Source of the DNA: Leisingera aquaemixtae
GTDB taxonomy: Bacteria; Pseudomonadota; Alphaproteobacteria; Rhodobacterales; Rhodobacteraceae
Reading direction: 5' to 3'
NCBI RefSeq assembly: GCF_019801145.1
Contig: NZ_JAHVJQ010000003.1
Span: 124,001 to 188,000 of the forward strand
DNA length: 64,000 nucleotides
In this document: positions 25,864 to 37,383 of the stretch, in pieces
Layout: each line of letters opens with the position of its first letter
Position numbering within the stretch: position 1 is the stretch's first letter
Made by a program: the position numbers and the translations under genes
Notes under the pieces: model-generated
What the model saw: only the letters and a program-made list of their open reading frames with translations
Database searches by the model: none
Told to the model about the DNA's origin: nothing

Positions 25864-27309
25864 GTGACCAAACTGAACCTGATTGCCGGCGAATGGCTGG
25901 CGGGCGAAAGCGAAATCGAAAACCGCAACCCTTCGGACCTGAGCGATCTGGTCGGCATGTTTGCCCAGGCCAGCTCCGATCAGCTGGAGGCGACCCTTGA
26001 TCAGGCGCAAATCGCACACCGCGAATGGGCGGCATACGGGCTGGAGCGCAAGCAGGCGGTGCTGATGAACATCGGCAATGAGCTGATGGCCCGCGCCGAG
26101 GAGCTGGGCACGCTCTTGAGCCGCGAAGAAGGCAAGCCGCTGGCCGAAGGCAAGGGCGAGGTTTACCGCGCAGGCCAGTTCTTCACCTATTACGCCGCCG
26201 AATGCCTGCGCCAGATCGGTGAAAACGCCGACTCCGTGCGCCCCGACATCGAAGTGGACGTGCGCCGCGAGGCCGTGGGCGTGGTGGCGATCATCTCGCC
26301 CTGGAACTTCCCGACCGCGACCGCTTCCTGGAAGATCGCGCCGGCGCTTTGCTACGGCAATGCCGTGGTTTGGAAACCCGCCAACATCACCCCCGCCTCT
26401 GCCGTTGCCCTGACCGAGATCATCGCGCGCCAGGACATCCCCAAGGGCCTGTTCTCGCTGGTCATGGGGTCCGGCCGTTCGATTGGCCAGCGTCTGGTCG
26501 AAAGCCCCAAGGTGAACGCGATCTCCTTCACCGGCTCGGTGCCGGTGGGCAAGGGCATCGCGTCCGCCGCCATCCAGAATCTGACCAAGGTACAGATGGA
26601 GATGGGCTCCAAGAACGCGCTGGCGGTGATGGACGACGCCGATCTGGATCTGGCCGTCACGCTGGCGCTGGGCGGCGCCTTCGGCGGCACCGGCCAGAAA
26701 TGCACCGCTTCCTCCCGGCTCGTGGTCCACGCGGCTGTTCATGATGCCTTTGTCGACAAGCTTGTCGCCGGGGCTCAGGCCATGAAAGTGGGCCACGCGC
26801 TGGAAGAGGGCGTGCAGATGGGGCCGGTGGTCAGCGAGCAGCAGCTGAACGAGAACCTGGCCTATGCTGACCTTGGCAAATCCGAAGGTGCTGAGCTGGC
26901 CTGCGGCGGCCAGCGCCTGGAGATGCCGCACGAGGGGTTCTACATGTCCCCGGGCGTGTTCCTGAACACCACCAACGATATGCGCATCAACCGCGAGGAA
27001 ATGTTCGCGCCCCTGACCAGCGTGATCAAGGTCGGCAGCTATGACGAGGCTCTGTCCGTGGTGAACGACACCAACTTCGGCTTGACCTCCGGCATCGTGA
27101 CCCAGTCGCTGGCCCGCGCCACCCATTTCCGCCGCAACGCGCGCACCGGTGTAGTCACTGTCAACCTGCCGACTGCAGGCACTGACTATCACGTGCCGTT
27201 CGGCGGCCGCGGCGACAGCTCTTATGGCCCGCGCGAGCAGGGCAAGGCGGCGGCGGAATTCTACACCACCGTCAAGACCGCCTACATCAGCGCCGGCAAG
27301 CCGGTCTGA
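25864..27309 (+). CDS. NAD(P)-dependent aldehyde dehydrogenase (semialdehyde dehydrogenase type)
   Basis: A 481-residue aldehyde dehydrogenase with the SPWNFPTA cofactor region, the glutamate-bearing QMEMGSKN segment and the catalytic cysteine in GGTGQKCTASSR. By overall look it is closest to alpha-ketoglutaric semialdehyde dehydrogenases, though this needs a tree. GTG at 25864 gives the normal family length; a longer frame back to a TTG at 25792 would add 24 atypical residues. It is the first gene of a likely operon for degradation of a BCCT-imported compound. Confidence 0.88.
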   Translation: MTKLNLIAGEWLAGESEIENRNPSDLSDLVGMFAQASSDQLEATLDQAQIAHREWAAYGLERKQAVLMNIGNELMARAEELGTLLSREEGKPLAEGKGEVYRAGQFFTYYAAECLRQIGENADSVRPDIEVDVRREAVGVVAIISPWNFPTATASWKIAPALCYGNAVVWKPANITPASAVALTEIIARQDIPKGLFSLVMGSGRSIGQRLVESPKVNAISFTGSVPVGKGIASAAIQNLTKVQMEMGSKNALAVMDDADLDLAVTLALGGAFGGTGQKCTASSRLVVHAAVHDAFVDKLVAGAQAMKVGHALEEGVQMGPVVSEQQLNENLAYADLGKSEGAELACGGQRLEMPHEGFYMSPGVFLNTTNDMRINREEMFAPLTSVIKVGSYDEALSVVNDTNFGLTSGIVTQSLARATHFRRNARTGVVTVNLPTAGTDYHVPFGGRGDSSYGPREQGKAAAEFYTTVKTAYISAGKPV

Positions 27310-27446
27310 GACTGAAACCGTGGCAGCGCCGGACACCGGCCTGCCAGTTTGCGGAAGCGCCCGCCCTCCTAGTTTTCCCTGTGGCGGGCGCTTCCTGCCC
27401 GCCGCCAGAAGGCCGGGCGTGTGACATTGAAAACCGAGGTGCTTGA

Positions 27447-28430
27447 ATGACCGGATACCGTATCGACTGCCTGCAATATGCCAACTGGTCGGAAAAGATA
27501 TTCCGCCAGCTGCGCGAGGGCGGCGTGGACGCGATCCATGTCACCATTGCCTACCATGAGAACTTCCGCGAGACGGTTCTCAACTTCGAGAAATGGAACC
27601 GCTGGTTCGAGCAGTACCCGGACCTGATCATGAAGGGGCAGTGGGCCTCTGACATCGACAAGGCCCGCGAAACCGGCCGCACCGCGGTGTTCTTCGGCTT
27701 TCAGAACCCCTCGCCGATGGAGGACGACATCGGCCTGGTGGAGATCCTGCACACCCTGGGCGCCCGCTTCATGCAGCTCACCTACAACAACCAGTCGCTG
27801 CTGGCGACTGGCTGTTACGAGGCCGAGGATATGGGGATCACCCGCATGGGCAAGCAGGTCATCAAGGAGATGAACCGGGTGGGCCTGGTGGTGGACATGA
27901 GCCACTCCGCCGACCGCTCCACCATCGAGGCGGCGGAGATTTCCACACGCCCGATCGCCATCACCCATGCCAACCCGCATGAGTGGTCGCCCGCCCTGCG
28001 CAACAAGAAGGACGATGTGATCCGCGCAGTGACCGGCCACGGCGGCATGCTTGGCTTCTCGGTCTATCCGCACCATCTGAGGGACAAGTCCAACTGCACC
28101 CTGCAAAGCTTCTGCGAGATGATTGCACGCACCGCAGAAAAATACGGGGCAGAGCACCTCGGCATCGGCACCGACCTTTGCCAGGACCAGCCCGACAGCG
28201 TCGTTGAATGGATGCGCGTCGGCCGCTGGACCAAGGAAATCGACTACGGCGAAGGATCAGCCGCCGCGCCGGGCTTCCCGGCAATGCCCAGCTGGTTCAA
28301 CGACAACCGCGACTTTGGAAACATCGAAGAAGGCCTTCGCGCGACGGGCATGAACGATGACGAGGTCAGCGGCATCATGGGCGGGAACTGGTACCGGTTC
28401 TTTGCCGAAAACTTTGGCCCAAAGGGATAG
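27447..28430 (+). CDS. Membrane dipeptidase (renal dipeptidase) family protein, atypical metal site
   Basis: A 327-residue member of the M19/renal dipeptidase amidohydrolase fold. It keeps DMSHSADRS and ITHANPHEWS, which carry the two later histidine ligands. At the N-terminus, where canonical enzymes have His-x-Asp zinc ligands, it reads RIDCLQYANWS and so lacks the HxD pair. It may therefore be a one-metal enzyme or a non-peptidase. To my recollection a similar protein (PA5396) lies next to the glycine betaine catabolic genes dgcAB in Pseudomonas aeruginosa. A role in betaine-type metabolism would fit the BCCT transporter nearby. Confidence 0.85.
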   Translation: MTGYRIDCLQYANWSEKIFRQLREGGVDAIHVTIAYHENFRETVLNFEKWNRWFEQYPDLIMKGQWASDIDKARETGRTAVFFGFQNPSPMEDDIGLVEILHTLGARFMQLTYNNQSLLATGCYEAEDMGITRMGKQVIKEMNRVGLVVDMSHSADRSTIEAAEISTRPIAITHANPHEWSPALRNKKDDVIRAVTGHGGMLGFSVYPHHLRDKSNCTLQSFCEMIARTAEKYGAEHLGIGTDLCQDQPDSVVEWMRVGRWTKEIDYGEGSAAAPGFPAMPSWFNDNRDFGNIEEGLRATGMNDDEVSGIMGGNWYRFFAENFGPKG

Positions 28431-28433
28431 GTC

Positions 28434-30122
28434 ATGGAAACAACCGCGCAGACAACGATATCACGACGGGACCCGGCTCAGGTCATGCGCCTCAGCCGTC
28501 TGGGCTCCCTGCACCAGTGCCGCCTCAGCTTCATGCGGGTGCTGACACGCCGCATGGCCCGGGAAAACTGGAGCTTTGCACGCCCCAAGTTCGATATCGA
28601 CGGCAACGGCGTCGGTGTGGCGGTCTACACCGCCGCCGGCCCTGCGCGGACCTACTCGCTGATTGCCTTTGCCCACGACCTGCCGCCGGAAATGCGCTCA
28701 GACCGGGTGATCGCAACCGCCTGGGACGCGACTTTCACCCTGTTCGACGGGGTGCCGACGGATGCGGACATCGAACGCCTGTCGAAGAACGTTCCCTATC
28801 AGGAGGCGGGCCGGGTCAACGAGAAATCCCTGTCGGTCTCCCGCGCCAACCGCTCGGTGCGCCTCTGGGCGCATTTTGCCGACGCGCTGTCGCAGGGACA
28901 GCAGCCGGACCCCGCGCAGGTGGACGCTGTCGGCTACCTGATGCGCACCACCGCCGTCTACGGCTCCGGCAAGCTGGGCGCTGCGGACCGGGAGGCAATT
29001 GCAGACCGGCCCGAACTCAACGCGCCATTCCAGGCAGAGATGCTCTCGGTCTATCTGACCCGTGCCTTTGTCCGCGATCTGGTGGAGCATATGGCCCGTG
29101 CCAAGGGCGGCGAAAACGCCGTGCCGCTGGCGCCGGAGACCGCGCGGCGGCTGGGCATCGGCAACTCCACCGGTCTTGGCATGGCGCCCTACATCGTCAA
29201 CCACCCGGTGCTGTTCAACAACTGGATTGCGGCACGGGAAGAGGCGATTGCCCGAGTGCGCTCGGTCGAAACCGCCTCGGCTGAGGAAGCCGCCTGTTTC
29301 CGCCGTATGCTGCGGCGGAGCGAACTGTCGGCAGCGCGCTGGCATTCAGAACACCCGGCGCAGATCGAAAAGCTGGCAAGCCTTCACAAGGATCTTGAGG
29401 CCCTGGCCGCCTGGGCGGCAGCAGACGATCTGCTCAACGACCATCCTTGGGACCGCCTGATCCGCTGGAGCGAGACAGCTTTGGGCCTGGAGGGGCAGGA
29501 ACTGGCAGCTTCGCTGATCCTTGAACCCTATGCGGACCTTGTGGACGGGCTGTCTGACTGCATGGCCGATGCCAACAAGGACGCCTTCATTATCGACGGC
29601 GCAATGCCGGTGTCGCAGGTGCGGCAGCTGATTGAGGCCAGCTTTGCCTGGGCGCTGGATCTGGACTGGGCTGCCCGCGAAAACTGCGCCCGGGCCTGGT
29701 ATGTCTCGGAGGAGAAGCTGGAGCCGCGCATGGGCGAACGCTTCGATGAGCCGATTGCAGCTTATGAGCAGCCGCTGGCCCCGGCCCGCGACGCCGCTGC
29801 GGCCCATGCGGCGCTGGCAGACTGGGACGGGGATGAACCCGTCGCAGCCTTCCTGCTGCGCCACCCGGAACACCGCCACACCGTGCGCCGGGCGCAGATG
29901 AGCCAAGTGGCGCCCTATGGCGAGATCCGCAGCAATACCATCAGCGACCGGGTACTGCCGGTCGACATGCTGCGGGCCAAGCTTTCGTTCTTCGGGGCAA
30001 CGCATTTCGACCCGCGATCCGACCGCTGGGTGCGGATCTGCATGTATGCGGGCGCGCCGTATCCGGAGGACCTGACCGCCGCCAACGCCGACCTGTGGGT
30101 ATATCCGGAGGCAGACCAATGA
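28434..30122 (+). CDS. Conserved protein of unknown function in catabolic operon
   Basis: I do not recognise a family for this 562-residue protein. It has no signal peptide or membrane segment and is rich in charged helices. Conserved-looking patches are RLGSLHQCRLSFMRVLTRRM near the start, GLGMAPYIVNHPVLFNNWI mid-protein and PYGEIRSNTISDRVLPVDML late. It begins three bases after the dipeptidase-like gene and overlaps the DUF3726 gene by four bases, so these two unknowns are translated together and may form a complex. The neighbours (dehydrogenases, transporter) imply a metabolic role. Confidence 0.8.
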   Translation: METTAQTTISRRDPAQVMRLSRLGSLHQCRLSFMRVLTRRMARENWSFARPKFDIDGNGVGVAVYTAAGPARTYSLIAFAHDLPPEMRSDRVIATAWDATFTLFDGVPTDADIERLSKNVPYQEAGRVNEKSLSVSRANRSVRLWAHFADALSQGQQPDPAQVDAVGYLMRTTAVYGSGKLGAADREAIADRPELNAPFQAEMLSVYLTRAFVRDLVEHMARAKGGENAVPLAPETARRLGIGNSTGLGMAPYIVNHPVLFNNWIAAREEAIARVRSVETASAEEAACFRRMLRRSELSAARWHSEHPAQIEKLASLHKDLEALAAWAAADDLLNDHPWDRLIRWSETALGLEGQELAASLILEPYADLVDGLSDCMADANKDAFIIDGAMPVSQVRQLIEASFAWALDLDWAARENCARAWYVSEEKLEPRMGERFDEPIAAYEQPLAPARDAAAAHAALADWDGDEPVAAFLLRHPEHRHTVRRAQMSQVAPYGEIRSNTISDRVLPVDMLRAKLSFFGATHFDPRSDRWVRICMYAGAPYPEDLTAANADLWVYPEADQ

Positions 30123-30748
30123 GTTATGCGCTGAACGAAGTGGAAGCCACCGCCAAACGCGCCGCCCGCGGGGCTGGCTATGACTGGGGCCTGTCCGAGG
30201 AAGCTGCAAAAGCCACCCGCTGGCTCTGTGCGCAGGGGCTGGACGGGGCCGCGGTGCTGGCAGGCCTTCTGGAGGCTGGGTACGCCGCTGAGCTCTCCGC
30301 CCACGTGCCGCAATCGCTGGACGGCAGCTGGTCGGCTCAGGCGCCGCTTTGCCCGCTGGCCACCGGTGCGGCCATTTCCGATTGTGCGGCAGGGCTTCAG
30401 GACGCGCCGCTGTCGCTCGGACAGGTCTCACAGCCTGCAATGATCCTGCCCTTTGCGGCGATGGCCGCACGCCAGCTTGATGCCTGCGTCACTGTGGAGT
30501 GCGAGGGATTCCAGGCCGTCACCGATGGCGCCGCGCTGCATTGCGTGGGCGACCTGCCGGATGCGGCAGCCCGGCTGACCATCCGCGCGGCCGGCAGCCT
30601 GTCAAACCCATACCCGACCCACACCCGGGCCGAACCGGAGGAGGCGGCCTGGGCCGTCCTGAACCGCTTTGCCCATAAAACCTACGCTCCGGCCACCGAG
30701 GAGTCGCGCCTGCTGGGCGCCGGCGCCGGGCTGTCGGACAACGACTGA
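30119..30748 (+). CDS. DUF3726 family protein
   Basis: A 209-residue soluble protein starting SYALNEVEATAKRAARGAGY, which I recognise as the DUF3726 family; function unknown. It overlaps the upstream 562-residue gene (ATGA) and lies 12 bases before the Ldh-family oxidoreductase. Fixed adjacency to the unknown upstream protein suggests a two-subunit unit. No catalytic motif is obvious. The ATG at 30119 gives the best family-like N-terminus. Confidence 0.75.
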   Translation: MSYALNEVEATAKRAARGAGYDWGLSEEAAKATRWLCAQGLDGAAVLAGLLEAGYAAELSAHVPQSLDGSWSAQAPLCPLATGAAISDCAAGLQDAPLSLGQVSQPAMILPFAAMAARQLDACVTVECEGFQAVTDGAALHCVGDLPDAAARLTIRAAGSLSNPYPTHTRAEPEEAAWAVLNRFAHKTYAPATEESRLLGAGAGLSDND

Positions 30749-30760
30749 AGAGGCACCGAC

Positions 30761-31771
30761 ATGACCGAAACCAGAACCATGACCCTTGCCGAGATCGAGG
30801 ACCTGTCCTTCCGCGCCCTGGTGGCGGCTGGCACCTCCGAGGCCAACGCCCGCCCGCTGGCGGTTGCCACCGCCGCGACCGAGGCCGATGGCGTGGCCAG
30901 CCATGGCCTCGCCTATATCCCGATCTATGCCGAGCACGTGCAGTGCGGCAAGGTGGACGGGCAGGCGGCACCGGTTCTGACCCGCCCGCGCCCCGGCGTC
31001 GTGGCGGTGGATGCCGCCACCGGCTTTGCCCATTCCGCCATTGATCAGGGCTTTGAGGCCCTGATCCCGGCAGCACGGGAGCAGGGCATCGCGGTCCTTG
31101 CCATCCGCAACAGCTACAACTGCGGTGTTCTTGGCTACCACACCGCCCGCCTGGCCCGCGCCGGGCTGGTGGGGCTGGGCTTTACCAACGCGCCGGCCTC
31201 GATCGCGCCCTCGGGCGGCAACAAGCCGGTTGTCGGCACCAACCCGTTCTCCGTTGCAGTGCCGGGCGAGGATGGCGAGCCGGAACTGCTGATCGACCAG
31301 AGCGCCAGCACCATCGCCAAAAGCGAGGTGATGAAGCACGCCCGCGAAGGCAAGGAAATCCCCTTGGGCTGGGCGCTGGACGCTGACGGCAACCCGACCA
31401 CCGACCCGGACGCGGGCCTCAAGGGCTCGATGGCGCCGTCGGGCGGCTACAAGGGCGTCGGCGTGGCGCTGCTGACCGAAATCATGGCCGCCGCGCTGAC
31501 AGGTGCCACCCTCGGCATCAACGCATCGCCGTTTTCCGGCACCGCGGGCGGGCCGCCGAAAACCGGCCAGATGTTCATCGCAATCGACCCGGCTGCGACA
31601 GCAAATGACGCTTTTAGTGCTGGAATGGCCGGGATCGTGGAAGCGGTGCGCGGGCAAGCCGGCGCACATCTGCCCGGAGACGGGCGGCGGGCAAAACGCT
31701 TGCAGGCCCGCCAAGACGGCGTCGCTGTCAGCGTTGCAACGCTGGCAAGGATCGAAGCCCTGCTGGGCTGA
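30761..31771 (+). CDS. Ldh family NAD(P)-dependent oxidoreductase (malate/lactate/imine reductase type)
   Basis: A 336-residue member of the second malate/lactate dehydrogenase family (YlbC/YiaK/DpkA fold). Typical elements are TEADGVASHGLAYIP with the catalytic histidine, RNSYNCGVLGYH, and the nucleotide-binding NAPASIAPSGGNKPVVGTNP region. Members reduce 2-oxo acids or cyclic imines such as delta-1-piperideine/pyrroline-2-carboxylate. Next to a semialdehyde dehydrogenase, a cyclic-imine reductase role is plausible but not shown. It is part of the LysR-controlled operon. Confidence 0.88.
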   Translation: MTETRTMTLAEIEDLSFRALVAAGTSEANARPLAVATAATEADGVASHGLAYIPIYAEHVQCGKVDGQAAPVLTRPRPGVVAVDAATGFAHSAIDQGFEALIPAAREQGIAVLAIRNSYNCGVLGYHTARLARAGLVGLGFTNAPASIAPSGGNKPVVGTNPFSVAVPGEDGEPELLIDQSASTIAKSEVMKHAREGKEIPLGWALDADGNPTTDPDAGLKGSMAPSGGYKGVGVALLTEIMAAALTGATLGINASPFSGTAGGPPKTGQMFIAIDPAATANDAFSAGMAGIVEAVRGQAGAHLPGDGRRAKRLQARQDGVAVSVATLARIEALLG

Positions 31772-31848
31772 CGCCAGACTCCGGCGGTTGCGCGAACCGC
31801 CGGACAACCCGCACCCCGGTGCGGAACGTGCGAAACGGGAGGAAACGC

Positions 31849-33672
31849 ATGTCAATAAAGCAACCTTTTACGGATCTGGAGATCAAGACCTCCGACGAGG
31901 GCTTCTATAAGGGGCACAGCGTCGAGATCGCCTTGCTCAGCAAGGGGATCATGGTCGCCCTGGTTCTCTGGGCACTGGTCTGGCCGGCAAACGCCACGGG
32001 CGTTCTGGGCAGCCTCAACTGGCGTATCCTTGAGGATTTCAACGCCTTCTACATCATCATCGTCGGTTTCTTCGCCTTTTTCCTGTTTGTGGTCGCCGCA
32101 TTGCCGCAAACCGGTAAGCGGATCATGGGGGGACCGGAGCAGGGCAAGGAATTCTCGGACTTTTCCTGGTTCTCGATGATGTTCGGCGCCGGTCTGGGTG
32201 TTGGCCTGATGGTCTTCGCCACCGCCGAGCCGCTGGGTCTCTGGGGCTCCAACCCGGTAGTGCTGGCGCAGGAGGTGACACCGAACACCGAAGAAGCCAT
32301 CCAGTCCGGCTTCCGCTACACGTTCCTGCACTACGGCTTCCACGCCTGGGCGATCTATGTGGTGACCGGCCTGTCGCTGGCCTACTACGCCTATACCCGT
32401 GACATGCCGCTGACCATCCGCACCGCGCTGACGCCGCTGTTCGGCAAGCTGATGAACGGCTTCCTGGGCCACGTCGTTGACGTGCTGGGCGTTGTTGCCA
32501 CCATCCTGGGCGTCTCCGTGACCATCGGCTTCGGCGTCTCCCAGTTCGTGGACGGCGTTTATGCCATCACCGGCATGGAATGGATGATGGACATGAGCGG
32601 CGAGGCTCCGGCACCGGGCACCGTTGGCCTGCTGGCCGGCCTGTTCGCCATCATGGGCCTGTCGATCATCTCGGCGGTGTCCGGCGTTGGCCGCGGCGTG
32701 AAGTATCTGTCGAACCTGAACCTGGTTCTGTCGATCATCCTGCTGCTGACCTTCGTGGTCTTCGGCTCCTTCATGTTCGCCATGACCACCTATGCCTCGG
32801 CGTTCGTGGACTACATCCTGCACTTCACCTCGCTGAGCTTCGGTGCCTACGGCCCGCAGTCGGCGTCTGACTTCGCGGCGGCTCTGCCGGCCGAGGCTGC
32901 ACCCTACGCCGATGCTCTGCGCGGCGGTGCAACCAATGCCTGGGGCTCTTTCGATGGCTTCAAATCCGGCCTGGAAGGCGAAGCAGCCGCCCTGTCCGAC
33001 GATGTGCTGGCCGCAACCTACGCCGCTGGCGAGGCGCAGCGCCAGTTCGGCTGGCAGGCAGGCTGGACCACCTTCTACTGGGCCTGGTGGATCGCGTTCT
33101 CGCCCTTCGTCGGCCTGTTCCTGGCGCGCATTTCCCGCGGCCGCTCGGTGCGTGAGTTCATCGTTGGCTGCGTGTTCGCCCCGGCGCTGGTCTGCTTTGC
33201 CTGGATGACCATCCTGGGCGGCACCGCCATGGACCTGGAACTGTCCGGCGCGGCAGAGGGTGCAATCATCGGCGCTTCCAACACCGCCAAGCTGTTCGTG
33301 ACCCTGCAAAGCATGATCGACGGCGGCCTGCTGTCCGGCATCACCATCATGTGCGTGGTGCTGATCATGACCTTCCTGGTCACCTCGGCGGACTCCGGCA
33401 TCCTGGTGATGAACACCATCATGTCCGGCGGCGACCAGAACATCGGCAACAAGCACAAGATCGTCTGGGGCCTGATCCTGACAGCAGTTATCGGCACCCT
33501 GCTGTTCGCAGGCAAGCAGAATGGCGGTGCGGATCCGATGGAAGCGTTGAAAAGCGCGATGATCATCGGTGCGCTGCCGTTCACTATGGTGATGGGCCTG
33601 ATGTGCGTGTCGCTGGCCAAGGCGCTGTTCCGCGACGGGCAGCGTGAGAAGGCCGCGGCGCCCGCCGAATAA
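31849..33672 (+). CDS. BCCT family betaine/carnitine/choline-type transporter
   Basis: A 607-residue secondary transporter with about twelve membrane segments. The BCCT signature is clear in WTTFYWAWWIAFSPFVGLFL, the tryptophan-rich segment that lines the substrate cage, followed by ARISRGRSVREFI. The substrate is probably a quaternary ammonium or related zwitterion. The C-terminal tail is short, which fits a nutrient importer more than an osmosensor. ATG 31849 follows GGGAGG. It is the last gene of the operon and ends 69 bases before a strong terminator. Confidence 0.93.
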   Translation: MSIKQPFTDLEIKTSDEGFYKGHSVEIALLSKGIMVALVLWALVWPANATGVLGSLNWRILEDFNAFYIIIVGFFAFFLFVVAALPQTGKRIMGGPEQGKEFSDFSWFSMMFGAGLGVGLMVFATAEPLGLWGSNPVVLAQEVTPNTEEAIQSGFRYTFLHYGFHAWAIYVVTGLSLAYYAYTRDMPLTIRTALTPLFGKLMNGFLGHVVDVLGVVATILGVSVTIGFGVSQFVDGVYAITGMEWMMDMSGEAPAPGTVGLLAGLFAIMGLSIISAVSGVGRGVKYLSNLNLVLSIILLLTFVVFGSFMFAMTTYASAFVDYILHFTSLSFGAYGPQSASDFAAALPAEAAPYADALRGGATNAWGSFDGFKSGLEGEAAALSDDVLAATYAAGEAQRQFGWQAGWTTFYWAWWIAFSPFVGLFLARISRGRSVREFIVGCVFAPALVCFAWMTILGGTAMDLELSGAAEGAIIGASNTAKLFVTLQSMIDGGLLSGITIMCVVLIMTFLVTSADSGILVMNTIMSGGDQNIGNKHKIVWGLILTAVIGTLLFAGKQNGGADPMEALKSAMIIGALPFTMVMGLMCVSLAKALFRDGQREKAAAPAE

Positions 33673-33740
33673 TAAAAAAACACCGTGCAGCGCTGCCGCG
33701 TTTGCCCGGCCGTTTTCGAACCGCCCCTGATGGGGTTGAG

Positions 33741-33774
33741 AAGCCGGAGGAGAGATACTCCGGCTTCTTTTTTT
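33741..33774 (+). terminator. Rho-independent terminator after the BCCT gene
   Basis: A 9-bp stem AAGCCGGAG (33741-33749) with CTCCGGCTT (33758-33766) and an 8-nt loop is followed by CTTTTTTT. It closes the operon 25864-33672. Confidence 0.9.
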
Positions 33775-33804
33775 GCCGTGCAGCGGCGGGCTGGAAAACC
33801 GCGC

Positions 33805-33834
33805 ACAAAAAAGCGCCCCGGATATCCGGGGCGC
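33805..33834 (-). terminator. Rho-independent terminator of katG
   Basis: The perfect palindrome GCGCCCCGG-ATAT-CCGGGGCGC (33813-33834) is followed on the minus strand by a T run ending TTTTTTGTG (33812 down to about 33804). It lies 24 bases beyond the katG stop and faces the BCCT terminator. Confidence 0.88.
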
Positions 33835-33857
33835 CTCTATGTCTTGCTTGTGGCGGT

Positions 33858-36267
<2,410 letters not shown>

Positions 36268-37185
36268 ATGATAAACGTGACCATCCGCCAGATGCGCTAC
36301 TTCGAGGCGCTGGCCCAGCATCGCCATTTTGGCCGCGCGGCCGACGCCTGCGCCGTTTCGCAGCCGGCTTTGTCTGTTCAGATCAAGGAGTTGGAGGAGG
36401 CTCTGGGGGTGCAGCTGGTGGAACGCGGCGCCCGCCAGGTGCGGCTTACCAGCCTGGGCGAGGATCTGGCGGCGCGGGTGCGCGGCATCCTACGCTCGGT
36501 GGATGAGCTGGGAGAGCTGGCGCGGGCCTCGCGCGACGGGCTCGCCGGGCGGCTGCGCATCGGGGTGATTCCCACCATCGCGCCCTATCTGCTGCCCTCC
36601 ATCGTGGGCAACCTGACCCGCCAGTACCCTGACGCTGACATCCGCGTGCGAGAGACCGTCACACCAAAGCTGCTGGAGGAACTGGGGGAGGGGCGTCTAG
36701 ATACCGCAATCGTGGCGCTGCCGGTCTCCGAGCCTTCGTTTGAGGAGGTCGCGCTGTTTTCCGAGAACTTTGTTCTGGTGCGCCCCGGCGAAGACGGCGG
36801 AACACCCGTTCCAGGCCCCGAAGGGCTGCGCCAGATGCGGCTTCTTCTGCTGGAAGAGGGGCACTGCTTCCGCGATCAGGCGCTGTCGTTCTGCAAGATG
36901 CAGTCCGCTGCCCCGCGCGAGCTTTTGGATGGCAGTTCCTTGTCCACCCTGGTTCAGATGGTCAGCGCCGGGATCGGGGTGACGCTGATCCCCGAAATGG
37001 CGGTGCCGGTGGAGACCCGCTCGGCGGAGGTGTCGGTGGCCCGCTTCCGCGACCCGCAGCCTGCGCGCACCATCGGCATGATCTGGCGCCGCAGCAACCC
37101 GCTGGCGCGGCAGCTGATCCAGGTGGCTGAAGTGGTGCGGCAGGCGGCGGACGGGTTGCGCTCCAGCTACCGCCCGATGGGCTGA
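36268..37185 (+). CDS. oxyR: Hydrogen peroxide-sensing regulator OxyR
   Basis: A 305-residue LysR-type activator. It keeps the redox pair C200 and C209 (GHCFRDQALSFC), with the same nine-residue spacing as C199/C208 of Escherichia coli OxyR, which forms a disulfide on exposure to peroxide. The N-terminal winged helix is FGRAADACAVSQPALSVQIK. Divergent placement with katG supports regulation of that gene and of itself. Confidence 0.93.
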   Translation: MINVTIRQMRYFEALAQHRHFGRAADACAVSQPALSVQIKELEEALGVQLVERGARQVRLTSLGEDLAARVRGILRSVDELGELARASRDGLAGRLRIGVIPTIAPYLLPSIVGNLTRQYPDADIRVRETVTPKLLEELGEGRLDTAIVALPVSEPSFEEVALFSENFVLVRPGEDGGTPVPGPEGLRQMRLLLLEEGHCFRDQALSFCKMQSAAPRELLDGSSLSTLVQMVSAGIGVTLIPEMAVPVETRSAEVSVARFRDPQPARTIGMIWRRSNPLARQLIQVAEVVRQAADGLRSSYRPMG

Positions 37186-37383
37186 AGGGCCGTTGCGCAA
37201 AGGCGGCACTGGCGGCGCCTGCAATTGCGGTGCTGAATTGAGCACCCTTTGGTCGGCACAATCATGCGGAGATTGGTGCGCATTGGGCACGCTCACTGTT
37301 GTTTGGCCGGGCTGTTGTTTCCGGATCGGGGCTAATTTGTTAGCGTTCCGTAAATAATAAGATTGAAACAGGCATACAGGCAG

